A DNA stretch of 64,000 nt from an uncultured SAR86 cluster bacterium (GTDB taxonomy: Bacteria; Pseudomonadota; Gammaproteobacteria; Magnimaribacterales; Magnimaribacteraceae): contig CABXQE010000001.1 in assembly GCA_902514295.1 (NCBI GenBank), positions 62,001-126,000 of the forward strand. The letters are read 5' to 3'. A program made the position numbers and the translations under genes. Shown here piece after piece: positions 1 to 10,050 of the stretch. Every line of letters starts with the position of its first letter. Position 1 is the stretch's first letter. Below the pieces are notes generated by a model. It was not told where the DNA came from and searched no databases. It saw nothing but the letters and a program-made list of their open reading frames with translations.

Positions 1-1203
1 TAAAAAGCAATCAAGACACTGTCCGCTTTCTAACCATTCTTTCGAATCATATTGAGGTACTGTCAATATGCCAAAAGGATTAGACTTTACGTAATCTTCT
101 CTAGCAGACCTAGCTCTAAAATCGCATTCACTTGTACTACCTGCAGACACCCTGCACCTCTCTCTAATTACTTCGCCAGCCTGAAAACAGTAAGGAATAA
201 AATCAGCTGTAGGTTGAGGGCAAGAATAAGCGTTGTTATCAAGATTAAATGACCTCCAAGATCTGTATTCCTCAGTATTGCCATGGCCAGAATAAAGCTC
301 AATTAATTTTTGATATTTCTGATCATGATTTAAGGAATCAAATTGGTTTTCCCAAGAAGCCATAGGAGGAGAAGTGTTCCCCCATGCCGTTCCATGCGGG
401 ATCACAATAGAATCTATACCCCATTCATCTAATTTACTAAATAATTCTGCTGGTTTTTCTACTCTCTCTAAACAATCTTTTGGTAGATCCCTCACATGCA
501 CATCTTTCTCGCAAGTATCTATATCTTGAATAACAATATTTCTATGTCTCCAATCAAAATAATTAGACATGTTCTTGTAATCATAAATAAGAGCCCCGTA
601 AATATAGACAAAAGGAGTGTCTATGAAATTTAAGTAAGAACTCTCCAGTGCTCCGATAGGCCTTGCAGGGAGCTCTCCTTCAAGTGGCTTAAGTATTATG
701 TTCTTATGTCCATAATGCTTAGAGGGATCTAAGCTAGTTTGAGTCCATTCCCATCCTAAAAAAGGCACAATTTCTTCATCATCTTTATTTTTCGAAATTA
801 CAGAACAACTTTGCAAAGACTCTATTGTGTCTTCCCATTCTCTCCTTGTTAAGAATTCGGCATGGTCGGTTACAGAGAAGAAGTCTAAATTGGCACAAAA
901 TCTGCTGAAATTACATGCATCTGCTACGGGGTGAACGCCTTCTCCTTCCAAAATTGGTAAGCTACCTAAAAACGCATCTAAGGAATAAGTTGTATGTACA
1001 TGGAGATCTCCAAAGAGAATTCGTTTTTCTTGATCAAGCGATTTCGTTATCTGCGAAGAAAAGGATGGAGCACTTTGATTATCAATATTGCCTAATTCAG
1101 GTTGCTTACCGAACCAGTTAAAGAATAGGCTTATGTATAAAAATAAAAAAGGACTGATCAGTACCAAAAGACCTATAAAAGTTCTTTTCAGATAAAGGTT
1201 CAT
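1..1203 (-). CDS. DUF3604 (PHP-like) domain protein, C-terminus cut by window edge
   Basis: Hand translation of the reverse strand from ATG at 1203 is open to base 1: MNLYLKRTFIGLLVLISPFLFLY...RILFGDLHVHTTYSLDAFLG...FFSVTDHAEFLTRREWEDT. The GDLHVHTxYSxDA and TDHAE motifs are typical of DUF3604. Absent from the ORF track because it runs off the window. Confidence 0.85.
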   Translation of the reverse strand, partial: MNLYLKRTFIGLLVLISPFLFLYISLFFNWFGKQPELGNIDNQSAPSFSSQITKSLDQEKRILFGDLHVHTTYSLDAFLGSLPILEGEGVHPVADACNFSRFCANLDFFSVTDHAEFLTRREWEDTIESLQSCSVISKNKDDEEIVPFLGWEWTQTSLDPSKHYGHKNIILKPLEGELPARPIGALESSYLNFIDTPFVYIYGALIYDYKNMSNYFDWRHRNIVIQDIDTCEKDVHVRDLPKDCLERVEKPAELFSKLDEWGIDSIVIPHGTAWGNTSPPMASWENQFDSLNHDQKYQKLIELYSGHGNTEEYRSWRSFNLDNNAYSCPQPTADFIPYCFQAGEVIRERCRVSAGSTSECDFRARSAREDYVKSNPFGILTVPQYDSKEWLESGQCLDCFL

Positions 1204-1210
1204 TAAAAGC

Positions 1211-1591
1211 TTAAGTGCCTGTTTCTAATTGAGATAAAGAATTATCTTTTAAATCCTTCGAAAGGACGAAATATTTTTCGTTATTAGTTCTTTTGCTTGA
1301 AAGAATAACCTTAAAGATGTCGCCGTCTTTTATACTTTCGGTTAATACAAAGGCATCTCCCCTTCTGACCTTATAGATATCCCTGGAATCTACAGCAGCA
1401 TATTTCATAAATTCATCGGCATTAAATGAAAATTGAAGAGCGTTATTTACCCTACGGGCATCAGCTTTATATGCATAAAGTACTACAGAATGAGATCTGT
1501 TAGATTCAAAAGAATCACCTTCTTTATAAATTATCTCTTCAGCAAAAAAGGTGAGAGGTAGAATTAAAATTAAAATGTTAAAGAGTTTCAT
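1211..1591 (-). CDS. Hypothetical secreted/periplasmic protein (126 aa, signal peptide)
   Basis: ORF with hydrophobic N-terminus MKLFNILILILPLTFFAEE; directly downstream of purA on the same strand. Confidence 0.6.
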   Translation of the reverse strand: MKLFNILILILPLTFFAEEIIYKEGDSFESNRSHSVVLYAYKADARRVNNALQFSFNADEFMKYAAVDSRDIYKVRRGDAFVLTESIKDGDIFKVILSSKRTNNEKYFVLSKDLKDNSLSQLETGT

Positions 1592-1592
1592 G

Positions 1593-2876
1593 TCACAGGG
1601 GGTATTCTCTAATAATGGTGTCTTCTCTTTTAGGTCCTGTAGAAATCATAATCACAGGAACTTTGCAAAGATCTTCAATATTTAGAATAAACTCTTTTGC
1701 CATATTATTCAATTCTTCAAAAGATTGTTTTCCTGCGGTTGGTTCTTCCCATCCCTTAAATTCTGTATAAATAGGTTCAACTCCTTCCAAAGTCAAAGTT
1801 TCTAAGATCTCTGCCTTGCTCAGATCACTGGAATAGTCAGTACAAACCTTTATGGTCTCCAAACCATCCAATACATCTATCTTGGTTATACATAAACCAT
1901 CAATGCCATTTAATTGTACTGTGTGAGAAAGTAAAAACGCATCCAACCAACCACACCTTCTAGGTCTTCCTGTTGTAGCACCTACTTCCCCTCCTTTCTC
2001 TGCTAAATAAGTTCCCATGTCGTCGAATAACTCAGTTGGAAAAGGTCCTTCACCAACTCTTGTCGTGTAAGCTTTTGCTATTCCAAGAGAAAAATCTATG
2101 TTTGTTGGACTAATTCCTATTCCAGAAGCTATACCACCAACAGAAGAATTACTGGATGTTACAAAAGGATAAGTTCCTAGACTTACGTCTAATAGAGCTC
2201 CTTGTGCACCCTCAAAAAGTATTTTTTTATCTGCTTCCTGTAAATTTCTTACTTCTTGGATAACATTACCAACATAAGGTTGCAGTTTTTCTCCTTGCTT
2301 TAAATTTTTATCAAGCAATTCATTTAAATCAATTTCTTCTGAGTTAAAAGAATGTATAAAAATTGAATTGTAAAAATCTAAAACTTCTTCAAGCTTATCC
2401 TTAAGCTTATTTTCATTGTATAAATCAGCTACTCTGATAGATCGTCTTCCAACTCGATCTTCATAAGCAGTACCTATTCCCCTTCCTGTAGTGCCAATTT
2501 TGGTCAGTTTTTTTGATCCTTCTCTTAATTGATCTAACTTAATATGGTAAGGCTGTATAAGGCTGCACGCAGAACTTATAGTTAATCTATCTTCTATATT
2601 TCCTATAACCTCTTGAGCTTCTTCTATTTCTTCGAAAAGAGCATCTAAACTAACCACTACTCCTCTACCTATATAACAATGAATGTCATCATGGCAAATT
2701 GCAGAAGGCAGCAAATGAAAAACTATCTTCTTCTCATCTATTATCAGGGTGTGGCCTGCATTGTGACCCCCTTGATATCTAATAGCTGCATCGAGGTCTT
2801 TCGCTAAATGATCTACTACCTTTCCTTTTCCTTCATCGCCCCATTGCAATCCTAATAACGAGATAGTTTTAGTCAT
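1593..2876 (-). CDS. purA: Adenylosuccinate synthetase
   Basis: LLGLQWGDEGKGKVVDHLA, GGHNAGHT, GTTGRGIGTAYEDRVGRR, TTGRPRRCGWLDA motifs; 427 aa. Confidence 0.98.
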   Translation of the reverse strand: MTKTISLLGLQWGDEGKGKVVDHLAKDLDAAIRYQGGHNAGHTLIIDEKKIVFHLLPSAICHDDIHCYIGRGVVVSLDALFEEIEEAQEVIGNIEDRLTISSACSLIQPYHIKLDQLREGSKKLTKIGTTGRGIGTAYEDRVGRRSIRVADLYNENKLKDKLEEVLDFYNSIFIHSFNSEEIDLNELLDKNLKQGEKLQPYVGNVIQEVRNLQEADKKILFEGAQGALLDVSLGTYPFVTSSNSSVGGIASGIGISPTNIDFSLGIAKAYTTRVGEGPFPTELFDDMGTYLAEKGGEVGATTGRPRRCGWLDAFLLSHTVQLNGIDGLCITKIDVLDGLETIKVCTDYSSDLSKAEILETLTLEGVEPIYTEFKGWEEPTAGKQSFEELNNMAKEFILNIEDLCKVPVIMISTGPKREDTIIREYPL

Positions 2877-3857
2877 TTATTGTTCCTTAATATTTGAAAC
2901 GGCAATCAAATCTAAATCAAAACCTATTGCAGGCCTGTCATCATCATCTGCCTTCCTTAGTCCATCGTATCTTCCGCCTTTTGCTAAAGCATAACCGGCT
3001 GATCCAGAATAAGCTGAAAACACTATACCGTTATGGTATTTAAATCCTTGAACTTCTCCTATATCTATATGAACCTTTATGGACTGGTCCAAATCTAATG
3101 TATTTACTATTTCAGTTAAATGCTCCAAGTACCCAATAACCTCATTGCCCAATTCTTTAAATATTTCTTTAGCTTCCTCAATAATATCTCCTGAACCATA
3201 CATATCACAAAGATCCATTATCAAATTAAAATCTTTATGATCGGAAGGAATGATACTGGATATATCCGACTTAGACTTTCTTGTTAAAGCTTCTTCCAAC
3301 TGAGAAAACGCTGAATCATTTAAGTCTTGAAACAAAGACATAACAGCAGCCGTGAAACCAGCATGACCCAAACTAAGCGTTATATCTTTTAGGCCTACTT
3401 CTTGAAGGCTTTTAATCATAAGGTTGATACTTTCTAGATCAGACTCAATGGAAGAGTCCCCAAATATCTCTGCTCCAACCTGGATAGTCGTCCTAGATCT
3501 AAGAACTTTGGAAGTTCGTTTTTTTACAACATCGCCTGCGTAACATAATCGGATTACGTCTTTAGAAGCTATTCGATAAGCATCTATCCTTGAAGCTTGT
3601 TCAGATATATCAGGTCTAATAGATAATTTTTTCCCAGTCAGATCGTCTAGAAAGCTAAATGCATAAGAACTTATTTCATCATGGGCTTCTCCACCGAGAG
3701 TTTCTGATAACTCCAGCAGAGGGGGAATTATAAACTCATAATTTGAAGCAACGTAAAGATCTATTAACTTTCTTCTTAACTTCTCAACTTCTAGGGCTCT
3801 AGGTGCAAGCAATTCATCAACGCCATCTGGAAGACTCCAGCGCACCTTAGAGGTCAT
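2877..3857 (-). CDS. hisZ: ATP phosphoribosyltransferase regulatory subunit HisZ
   Basis: Class II HisRS-like: LPDGVDELLAPRALEVEKLRRKL, LSIRPDISEQASRIDA, GGRYDGL; conserved position between hflC and purA. Confidence 0.93.
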   Translation of the reverse strand: MTSKVRWSLPDGVDELLAPRALEVEKLRRKLIDLYVASNYEFIIPPLLELSETLGGEAHDEISSYAFSFLDDLTGKKLSIRPDISEQASRIDAYRIASKDVIRLCYAGDVVKKRTSKVLRSRTTIQVGAEIFGDSSIESDLESINLMIKSLQEVGLKDITLSLGHAGFTAAVMSLFQDLNDSAFSQLEEALTRKSKSDISSIIPSDHKDFNLIMDLCDMYGSGDIIEEAKEIFKELGNEVIGYLEHLTEIVNTLDLDQSIKVHIDIGEVQGFKYHNGIVFSAYSGSAGYALAKGGRYDGLRKADDDDRPAIGFDLDLIAVSNIKEQ

Positions 3858-4736
3858 TTATTTATTCTTAGCTTTAGAATCATCAAGATATTTAAAGAAA
3901 TCACTATCTGGATTAATCAATAAAATATCTGATTTACTTTCGAAAGTTGATTGATAAGCTTTCAAACTTCTCGTGAAGTCGTAAAACTCAGGATCTTTAG
4001 AATAAGCATTAGCGTATGTCGCTGTGGCAGTGGCATCACCATTACCTTTAATTTCTTCTGCTTCTCTATAGGCATCAGCTAAGATTATCGTTTTATCTTT
4101 ATCAGCTGTAGCTCTGATCTTCTCAGCAACCTCATTTCCTTGAGCTCTAAGTTCTTTAGCCAACCTTTCCCTTTCTGTTCTCATCCTATTGAATACCGAC
4201 TCACTAACTTCTGGCGGTAAATCTATCTTTTTTACCCTTAAATCTATTACCTCTACACCGAGCTCATCTTTAGCAATTAGATTTAATTGGTTGGCCAGCT
4301 TGTCCATAAGTTCATCTCTTTGCCCAGATACAACTTCTTTAACGGTCCTAGTACCAAATTCATTTCTAAGACCAGCATCTACCCTCTGAATAAGCAATCT
4401 TCTTAATCTTTCTTCATCACCTCCAGTTGTGGTGAAATATTTTGCAACATCACTGACTCTCCACTTAACAAAAGAATCCACCGTAAGGGCTTTCTTCTCT
4501 GAAGTGAGGTAGCTTTGTGGCGCTGCATCCAAAGTTAAGATTCTCGCATCAAACTTTCTTATGGTATTTACTATAGGAAGCTTGAAGTGAATCCCGGGAT
4601 CTACATCAAATTCAACTATTTCGCCAAACCTTAATTTGACTGCTCTCTCGGTTTCTTTGACTACATAGATAGATTGGGTTAGCAGAACAAATACTAAAAA
4701 TAGAATTGGATATAAGATTAATCTTAATGTTTTCAT
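3858..4736 (-). CDS. hflC: Protease modulator HflC (SPFH/band 7)
   Basis: SPFH protein, VVKETERAVKLRFGEIV...GIHFKLPIVNTIRKFDAR; paired with hflK. Confidence 0.96.
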   Translation of the reverse strand: MKTLRLILYPILFLVFVLLTQSIYVVKETERAVKLRFGEIVEFDVDPGIHFKLPIVNTIRKFDARILTLDAAPQSYLTSEKKALTVDSFVKWRVSDVAKYFTTTGGDEERLRRLLIQRVDAGLRNEFGTRTVKEVVSGQRDELMDKLANQLNLIAKDELGVEVIDLRVKKIDLPPEVSESVFNRMRTERERLAKELRAQGNEVAEKIRATADKDKTIILADAYREAEEIKGNGDATATATYANAYSKDPEFYDFTRSLKAYQSTFESKSDILLINPDSDFFKYLDDSKAKNK

Positions 4737-5863
4737 TATCTTCTCTCCTCCTGTCTATTTCTTCTTCTTATTTCTTCTATAACTTGATTAGTTAAATCTC
4801 TTATAGAAGTTGAGCTATTAGAAGTGGAAGGGATATTCAATTCTTCTACACCTCTAGCTGATTGGGCTATCTTATCTAAAGGTAAATACAAGATATTATT
4901 GCCTCCTTCAACGTCTATCATCACTTTAGTACTATTTGACATAACAGCCTGAATTGAGTCTAGATAAAGACGATTTCTTGTTACTTCTGGAGCTTTTTGA
5001 TATTCAGCTAACAAGAGATTAAATCTAGCCGCATCTCCTTCTGCTTCTGAAATTACCTGCTCTCTATATGCTTCTGCGTCTTGAAGCATTCTCTGAGCTT
5101 CACCTCTAGCTTCTGGGACTAATCCGTTTGCGTAGGTTTCAGCTTCGTTACGAGCCCTGACTTCATCTTCTCTTGCTTTAATAACATCATCAAACGCTTC
5201 TTGCACTTGATTAGGTGGAGACGAGTCTTCTATATTTACAATTAAAACCTCTAATCCAGTGCTATATCTATTGAGATAGCTTTGCAATCTTGTTCTAACT
5301 TCTTGAGCTATTAACTCACGACCAGTTGTCAAAGCATCATCCATTATAGATCCTCCAACTACATGCCTTAGAGCACTTTCAGTAGCTTGAGCAAGGCTTG
5401 CATCAGCATCTCTTATATCTAGAACGTATTTCTTAGGGTCAGCTATTTGGTACTGTACTGAAACTGTCACGTCGACAATATTCTCATCCTTAGTTAACAT
5501 CAAAGCATCGTGTCTATGTGGTCTTACTCTGACCACATCCACTACCGTCCAATCATCTACTATTACAGGATTCCAGTGCAAACCCGGACCTTTTATTTCC
5601 TGGAATTTACCCAGCCTTAACACTACTGATCTTTCCGCTTGTTCAACTTGGTAAATTCCTAAAGTTACGTATACAAGGATAAGTCCCACGAAAATCCAAG
5701 TGAAATTTTTCATACTAAATCCTCCAGAAGATCCACCTTCAGAAGAAGATCCACCGCCAAAAATAGAATTTATTCTTTCTTTAGCTTTTTTAATAACCTC
5801 GTCAATCTCTGGGGGAGCTTCTCTACCCCAAGGATCTTTATTATCATTTCCATTCCAAGACAT
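4736..5863 (-). CDS. hflK: FtsH protease activity modulator HflK
   Basis: MSWNGNDNKDPWGR, YQVEQAERSVVLRLGKF...PGLHWNP; ends next to hflC. Confidence 0.96.
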   Translation of the reverse strand: MSWNGNDNKDPWGREAPPEIDEVIKKAKERINSIFGGGSSSEGGSSGGFSMKNFTWIFVGLILVYVTLGIYQVEQAERSVVLRLGKFQEIKGPGLHWNPVIVDDWTVVDVVRVRPHRHDALMLTKDENIVDVTVSVQYQIADPKKYVLDIRDADASLAQATESALRHVVGGSIMDDALTTGRELIAQEVRTRLQSYLNRYSTGLEVLIVNIEDSSPPNQVQEAFDDVIKAREDEVRARNEAETYANGLVPEARGEAQRMLQDAEAYREQVISEAEGDAARFNLLLAEYQKAPEVTRNRLYLDSIQAVMSNSTKVMIDVEGGNNILYLPLDKIAQSARGVEELNIPSTSNSSTSIRDLTNQVIEEIRRRNRQEERR

Positions 5864-5865
5864 CT

Positions 5866-7170
5866 TTAAATTGCTTCCTTTGTTAATTGTTTAGTTAAAA
5901 TTTTAAAGCCTTTGATGAGCTTTAATTTCTTAAGCTCACGCGTATTGCTCTTAATTTGTAATTGTATCAGACCTGAATCAGATGTTCTTTCTTCAATAAC
6001 ACTTCCTGAAGAATATAATTTAGCCCTTAACCAACCCAATTCTGGGAAAAGAGCTACCCATTCTTTTTGTTCCTTGCCATAAAGGATCGTATTAATTGAA
6101 TGAATTAAACCATTAAAACCTTCTTCTTTTTGCGCTGAAATCCAAACTTGATTAGTTTTTGAAGCTGAAAGTTCATCCAAGTTAGATAAATTTGCTTTAT
6201 CACTCTTATTGTTTACCCTAAGCATAGGGATGTCTGATAAGCCCAGCTCATCAATTAACTTCATTACTTCCTTCGTTTTAAATCTGTAGTCCTTATCTGA
6301 TATGTCAACTACATGAAGAAGGAGATCTGCGGTTCTTAAATCATCTAAAGTAGCTTTAAAAGATTCAATAAGTTGAGTAGGTAAATCAGAGATAAATCCA
6401 ACAGTGTCCGAGAAAAGAATATTCTTCAGGTCAGGGATAGAGTTCTTTCTGGTGACAGAATCTAGAGTGGCGAAGGGTTTATCAGCGGCATAGAGCATAT
6501 TTTCCGTTAGGTAATTAAACAATGTTGTTTTGCCGGCATTGGTATACCCCACTAAAGCAACTACTTGAGTCTTCCCTTTCTTTCTTGAATACCGATTAAC
6601 TTCTTTTTGGTTATGGGCCTTATCTAATCTTTTCTTGATGCTCTTTATTCTTTGCCCAATTAATCTTCTATCTGTTTCTAGCTGAGTTTCTCCTGGTCCC
6701 CTAAGCCCTATTCCCCCTTTTTGCCTTTCAAGGTGGCTCCATCCTCTGACAAGCCTAGTTGAAAGGTGAGTTAACTGGGCCAGCTCTACTTGGAGCTTAC
6801 CAATATGACTAGCGGCTCTAGTTGCAAAGATATCTAATATTAAAGTTGTCCTGTCTAAAACCCTTGTACCAAAGATCTTTTCTAAGTTTCTTTCTTGGGA
6901 AGGTGAGAGGGCATTATTAAAGATTACTAGATCAGCTGACAATTCTTTAACCAAGGCCCTAATCTCCTCTACTTTACCTGCCTTAATAAAATAATTAGAA
7001 GTAGGTTTATCGATTTTTCCAAACACTTCTGCGCCAATGCTAGACCCAGAAGATCTGCATAATTCCGTAAACTCCTCCTTGGCATTCAATGAAAGATTTT
7101 CTGAACCTATTAAGAACCTGTCCATGTGAACTATCACTGATACAGGTTCAACACTTAAATTCTCTATCAT
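5866..7170 (-). CDS. hflX: GTPase HflX
   Basis: GLRGPGETQLETDRRLI, VGYTNAGKTTLFNYLT, LFSDTVGFISDLPTQLIESFKATL. Confidence 0.97.
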   Translation of the reverse strand: MIENLSVEPVSVIVHMDRFLIGSENLSLNAKEEFTELCRSSGSSIGAEVFGKIDKPTSNYFIKAGKVEEIRALVKELSADLVIFNNALSPSQERNLEKIFGTRVLDRTTLILDIFATRAASHIGKLQVELAQLTHLSTRLVRGWSHLERQKGGIGLRGPGETQLETDRRLIGQRIKSIKKRLDKAHNQKEVNRYSRKKGKTQVVALVGYTNAGKTTLFNYLTENMLYAADKPFATLDSVTRKNSIPDLKNILFSDTVGFISDLPTQLIESFKATLDDLRTADLLLHVVDISDKDYRFKTKEVMKLIDELGLSDIPMLRVNNKSDKANLSNLDELSASKTNQVWISAQKEEGFNGLIHSINTILYGKEQKEWVALFPELGWLRAKLYSSGSVIEERTSDSGLIQLQIKSNTRELKKLKLIKGFKILTKQLTKEAI

Positions 7171-8102
7171 TAATTAATGGTATCCAAAACTATGTCTAAA
7201 TTATTGTCTGATTCCTCTTCAAGCCATATTACTCTATTCCAACTCCTAAGCCAGGTCATTTGTCTTTTAGCAAGTTGTCTTGTGGCTGTCACTGCTCTAA
7301 ACACCATCTCATCAAACGACAAATTCCCTTCTAAATAATCCGAGACTTGTTTATAACCAACACTCTTCATAGAAGATTTAGAAGAATCCATTTGTTTCTT
7401 CTTCAATAAACCCTCTACTTCCTCAATCAAACCTTGATCAATCATCTCTTGAAATCGAATTGCAACTTTCTCACGGTGAATTTCTTTATCTTTAGGTTTT
7501 ATCGCAAATTGATGCGTATCGAATGATTTTAAATCTTCATGTACCTCTAGATGGTTTTCTTGCTGCCATCGAGATAAAGGTTTATTTGTTAATCTGTAGA
7601 CTTCGATTGCTCTTTTTATTCTTTGAGAGTCATTTGGATGAATATTCTTGGCAGATAGAGGATCTATTTGCTGGAGGTACTCATGCATGACTTCCAGACC
7701 TTTCTGATTACATTCCAACTCAACTTCTTGTCTAATCTCTTCAGTTGATTCAGGTAATTTCGACATGCCATGTAATAAATTTTTGAAATAAAGCATTGTT
7801 CCTCCAACTAATAGAGGAATTTTCTTAGAAGAATCTGCCATTTTAATCTCTTTCAGGCAATCCTTTCGGAACTTACCAGTTGAATAGTTCTCGTGCGGAT
7901 CTATGACATCTATTAATTTATGAGGGTATTTCATTAAGACTTCTTTATCTGGTTTTCCGCTTCCGATATTGAGGTGCTTATAAACCTGAACAGAGTCAAC
8001 ACTAATGATTTCTACATCAACACTATCATAAAGCTTGAAAGCAAGATCGGTCTTTCCTATTCCTGTAGGACCCATAATGGAAACTAAAGATTTCTTATGC
8101 AC
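7170..8102 (-). CDS. miaA: tRNA dimethylallyltransferase
   Basis: IMGPTGIGKTDLAFKL, SVDSVQVYKHLNIGSGKPD, VGGTMLYFKNLLHG; 310 aa. Confidence 0.97.
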   Translation of the reverse strand: MHKKSLVSIMGPTGIGKTDLAFKLYDSVDVEIISVDSVQVYKHLNIGSGKPDKEVLMKYPHKLIDVIDPHENYSTGKFRKDCLKEIKMADSSKKIPLLVGGTMLYFKNLLHGMSKLPESTEEIRQEVELECNQKGLEVMHEYLQQIDPLSAKNIHPNDSQRIKRAIEVYRLTNKPLSRWQQENHLEVHEDLKSFDTHQFAIKPKDKEIHREKVAIRFQEMIDQGLIEEVEGLLKKKQMDSSKSSMKSVGYKQVSDYLEGNLSFDEMVFRAVTATRQLAKRQMTWLRSWNRVIWLEEESDNNLDIVLDTIN

Positions 8103-8139
8103 ACTTTTATTCTAGTTGATTATGAATCAAACATAAAAA

Positions 8140-8162
8140 AACCGGCCATACAAAAGCCGGTT
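8140..8162 (-). terminator. Rho-independent terminator downstream of amtB
   Basis: Perfect stem AACCGGC / GCCGGTT with loop CATACAAAA; on the minus strand the stem is followed by a run of T (plus-strand A-run at 8134-8141). Confidence 0.85.
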
Positions 8163-8179
8163 CTTTCTAAATATCTTGA

Positions 8180-9460
8180 TTAAACTAGATCGTAACTTCT
8201 CTCTTCATGTTCAGTAACGTCTAACCCTTCATATTCTTCTTCCTCAGTAACTCTTAATGGCATTAAAGAGCCTAATATCTTCAAAATTATCCATGAAGCT
8301 ACTGCTGTCCAAAGACCTATTACAGCTATTCCTTTTAGCTGAATAATAAATTGCTCCATTGGTATCCATGTTTCTCCAGCACTTGAACCTAAGAAACCTC
8401 CTTGAACCCCAACAAAACTAACCATTATTATTCCAATAATTCCTCCTATTCCGTGCACAGGGAATACATCTAAAGAATCGTCTATACCAAACACCCCTTT
8501 AACTGCTTGAGTGGCGTAAAAACATATTGAACCAGCCATTAGACCTATCAATAAAGCGCCTTCCGGTCCAACACTTCCAGCTGCAGGAGTTATGGTAGCT
8601 AATCCTGCAACCATACCTGTAGCTATACCTACGATTGTTGGCTTTCCTCCTTTGATCCATTCTATTGCCATCCAGGTTAATGCACCTGTTGCAGCACTTA
8701 TATGAGTTACTAACATTGCCATCCCAGCTAAACCATCAGCAGCCCAAGAACTTCCAGCATTAAAGCCGAACCATCCAACCCAAAGCATTGCTGCTCCGGT
8801 TACTACCATTGTTCGGTTATGTGGAGGCATGGCCGTAGAAGGGAATCCTTTTCTTGGACCTAAGACTAGAGCAATAACTAAAGCTCCAACTCCACAAGTA
8901 AGGTGAACAACCAATCCTCCAGCAAAATCTTTTACGTCAGCTAAATAACCTCCGCCCCATATCATGTGACAAGCCGGTATATAAACAGCTGTAAACCACA
9001 GCAATGAGAACAAACACATTGCACCAAATTTCATTCTTTCAGCAAAAGCTCCGACAACAAGCGCTGGAGTAATAATTGCAAAAGTCATTTGAAAAATTAC
9101 AAATAAAGAATGAGGCATTGTCGTATCAGGGGCTAAAGTTTCTCTGCCTATCCCAGATAAGAAAAACGCACTTGTTCCGCCTATGAATGCGTTACCTTCT
9201 GTAAAAGCAAGACTATAACCATAAACAACCCATGCGATAGATACGATGCAAGCAATTGCAAAACATTGCATTAAGACGGATATGGCGTTCTTACTTCTAA
9301 CCAATCCTGCATAAAAAAGTGACAAGCCAGGTAATGTCATAAATAGAACAAGAGCAGTGGAAGTTAATATCCAGGCCGTATCTCCAGAATCTAATCCTTC
9401 TGCATAAAGATTAATTGAGAGGAAAGAGAATAGTGTTATCAATAATGTTTTTTTCATCAT
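8180..9460 (-). CDS. amtB: Ammonium transporter Amt
   Basis: Signal peptide plus multi-TM Amt fold: DTAWILTSTALVLFMTLPGLSLFYAGLVRSKN, GWFGFNAGSS, FPVHGIGGIIG. Confidence 0.97.
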   Translation of the reverse strand: MMKKTLLITLFSFLSINLYAEGLDSGDTAWILTSTALVLFMTLPGLSLFYAGLVRSKNAISVLMQCFAIACIVSIAWVVYGYSLAFTEGNAFIGGTSAFFLSGIGRETLAPDTTMPHSLFVIFQMTFAIITPALVVGAFAERMKFGAMCLFSLLWFTAVYIPACHMIWGGGYLADVKDFAGGLVVHLTCGVGALVIALVLGPRKGFPSTAMPPHNRTMVVTGAAMLWVGWFGFNAGSSWAADGLAGMAMLVTHISAATGALTWMAIEWIKGGKPTIVGIATGMVAGLATITPAAGSVGPEGALLIGLMAGSICFYATQAVKGVFGIDDSLDVFPVHGIGGIIGIIMVSFVGVQGGFLGSSAGETWIPMEQFIIQLKGIAVIGLWTAVASWIILKILGSLMPLRVTEEEEYEGLDVTEHEERSYDLV

Positions 9461-9478
9461 ATGGTTACCTTTAATATT

Positions 9479-9832
<354 letters not shown>

Positions 9833-9901
9833 TTAATTAAGTCATCTTAAAAAAACTTTAATAATAAGGACACATATTTATTGGTTCTATGTACTTATAT
9901 A

Positions 9902-9917
9902 TGCAATTTACATGCCA
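9902..9917 (-). promoter_or_regulatory. Candidate sigma-54 (-24/-12) promoter for glnK-amtB
   Basis: Reverse-strand TGGCATGTAAATTGCA against consensus TGGCAC-N5-TTGCA; GG and GC separated by exactly 10 nt; about 85 nt upstream of the glnK start. Confidence 0.75.
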
Positions 9918-9972
9918 ATTATAAAAGGATAAACAATAACAACTAAGGTCATTATTTATTTATGGAGGTTCT

Positions 9973-10001
9973 AAAAAAGTGCGTTATCGAATCAAACGCA
10001 C
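9973..10001 (-). terminator. Hairpin plus T-run, probable terminator of the upstream lipoprotein gene
   Basis: GTGCGTT / AACGCAC stem (9979-9985 / 9995-10001); on the minus strand followed by TTTTTT. Confidence 0.6.
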
Positions 10002-10014
10002 CAAGATATAGCCT

Positions 10015-10038
10015 GCTGGGACTTATAAAAGTCCCAGC
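10015..10038. repeat. 10-bp perfect inverted repeat (stem-loop)
   Basis: GCTGGGACTT ATAA AAGTCCCAGC between the lipoprotein stop codon and the next hairpin; no adjacent T-run. Confidence 0.8.
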
Positions 10039-10050
10039 TAGGATAAAAAA

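Noticed and set aside
52-1121. Plus-strand ORFs 52-252 and 915-1121
   Set aside because: Antisense to the truncated DUF3604 gene, which is open across the whole region.
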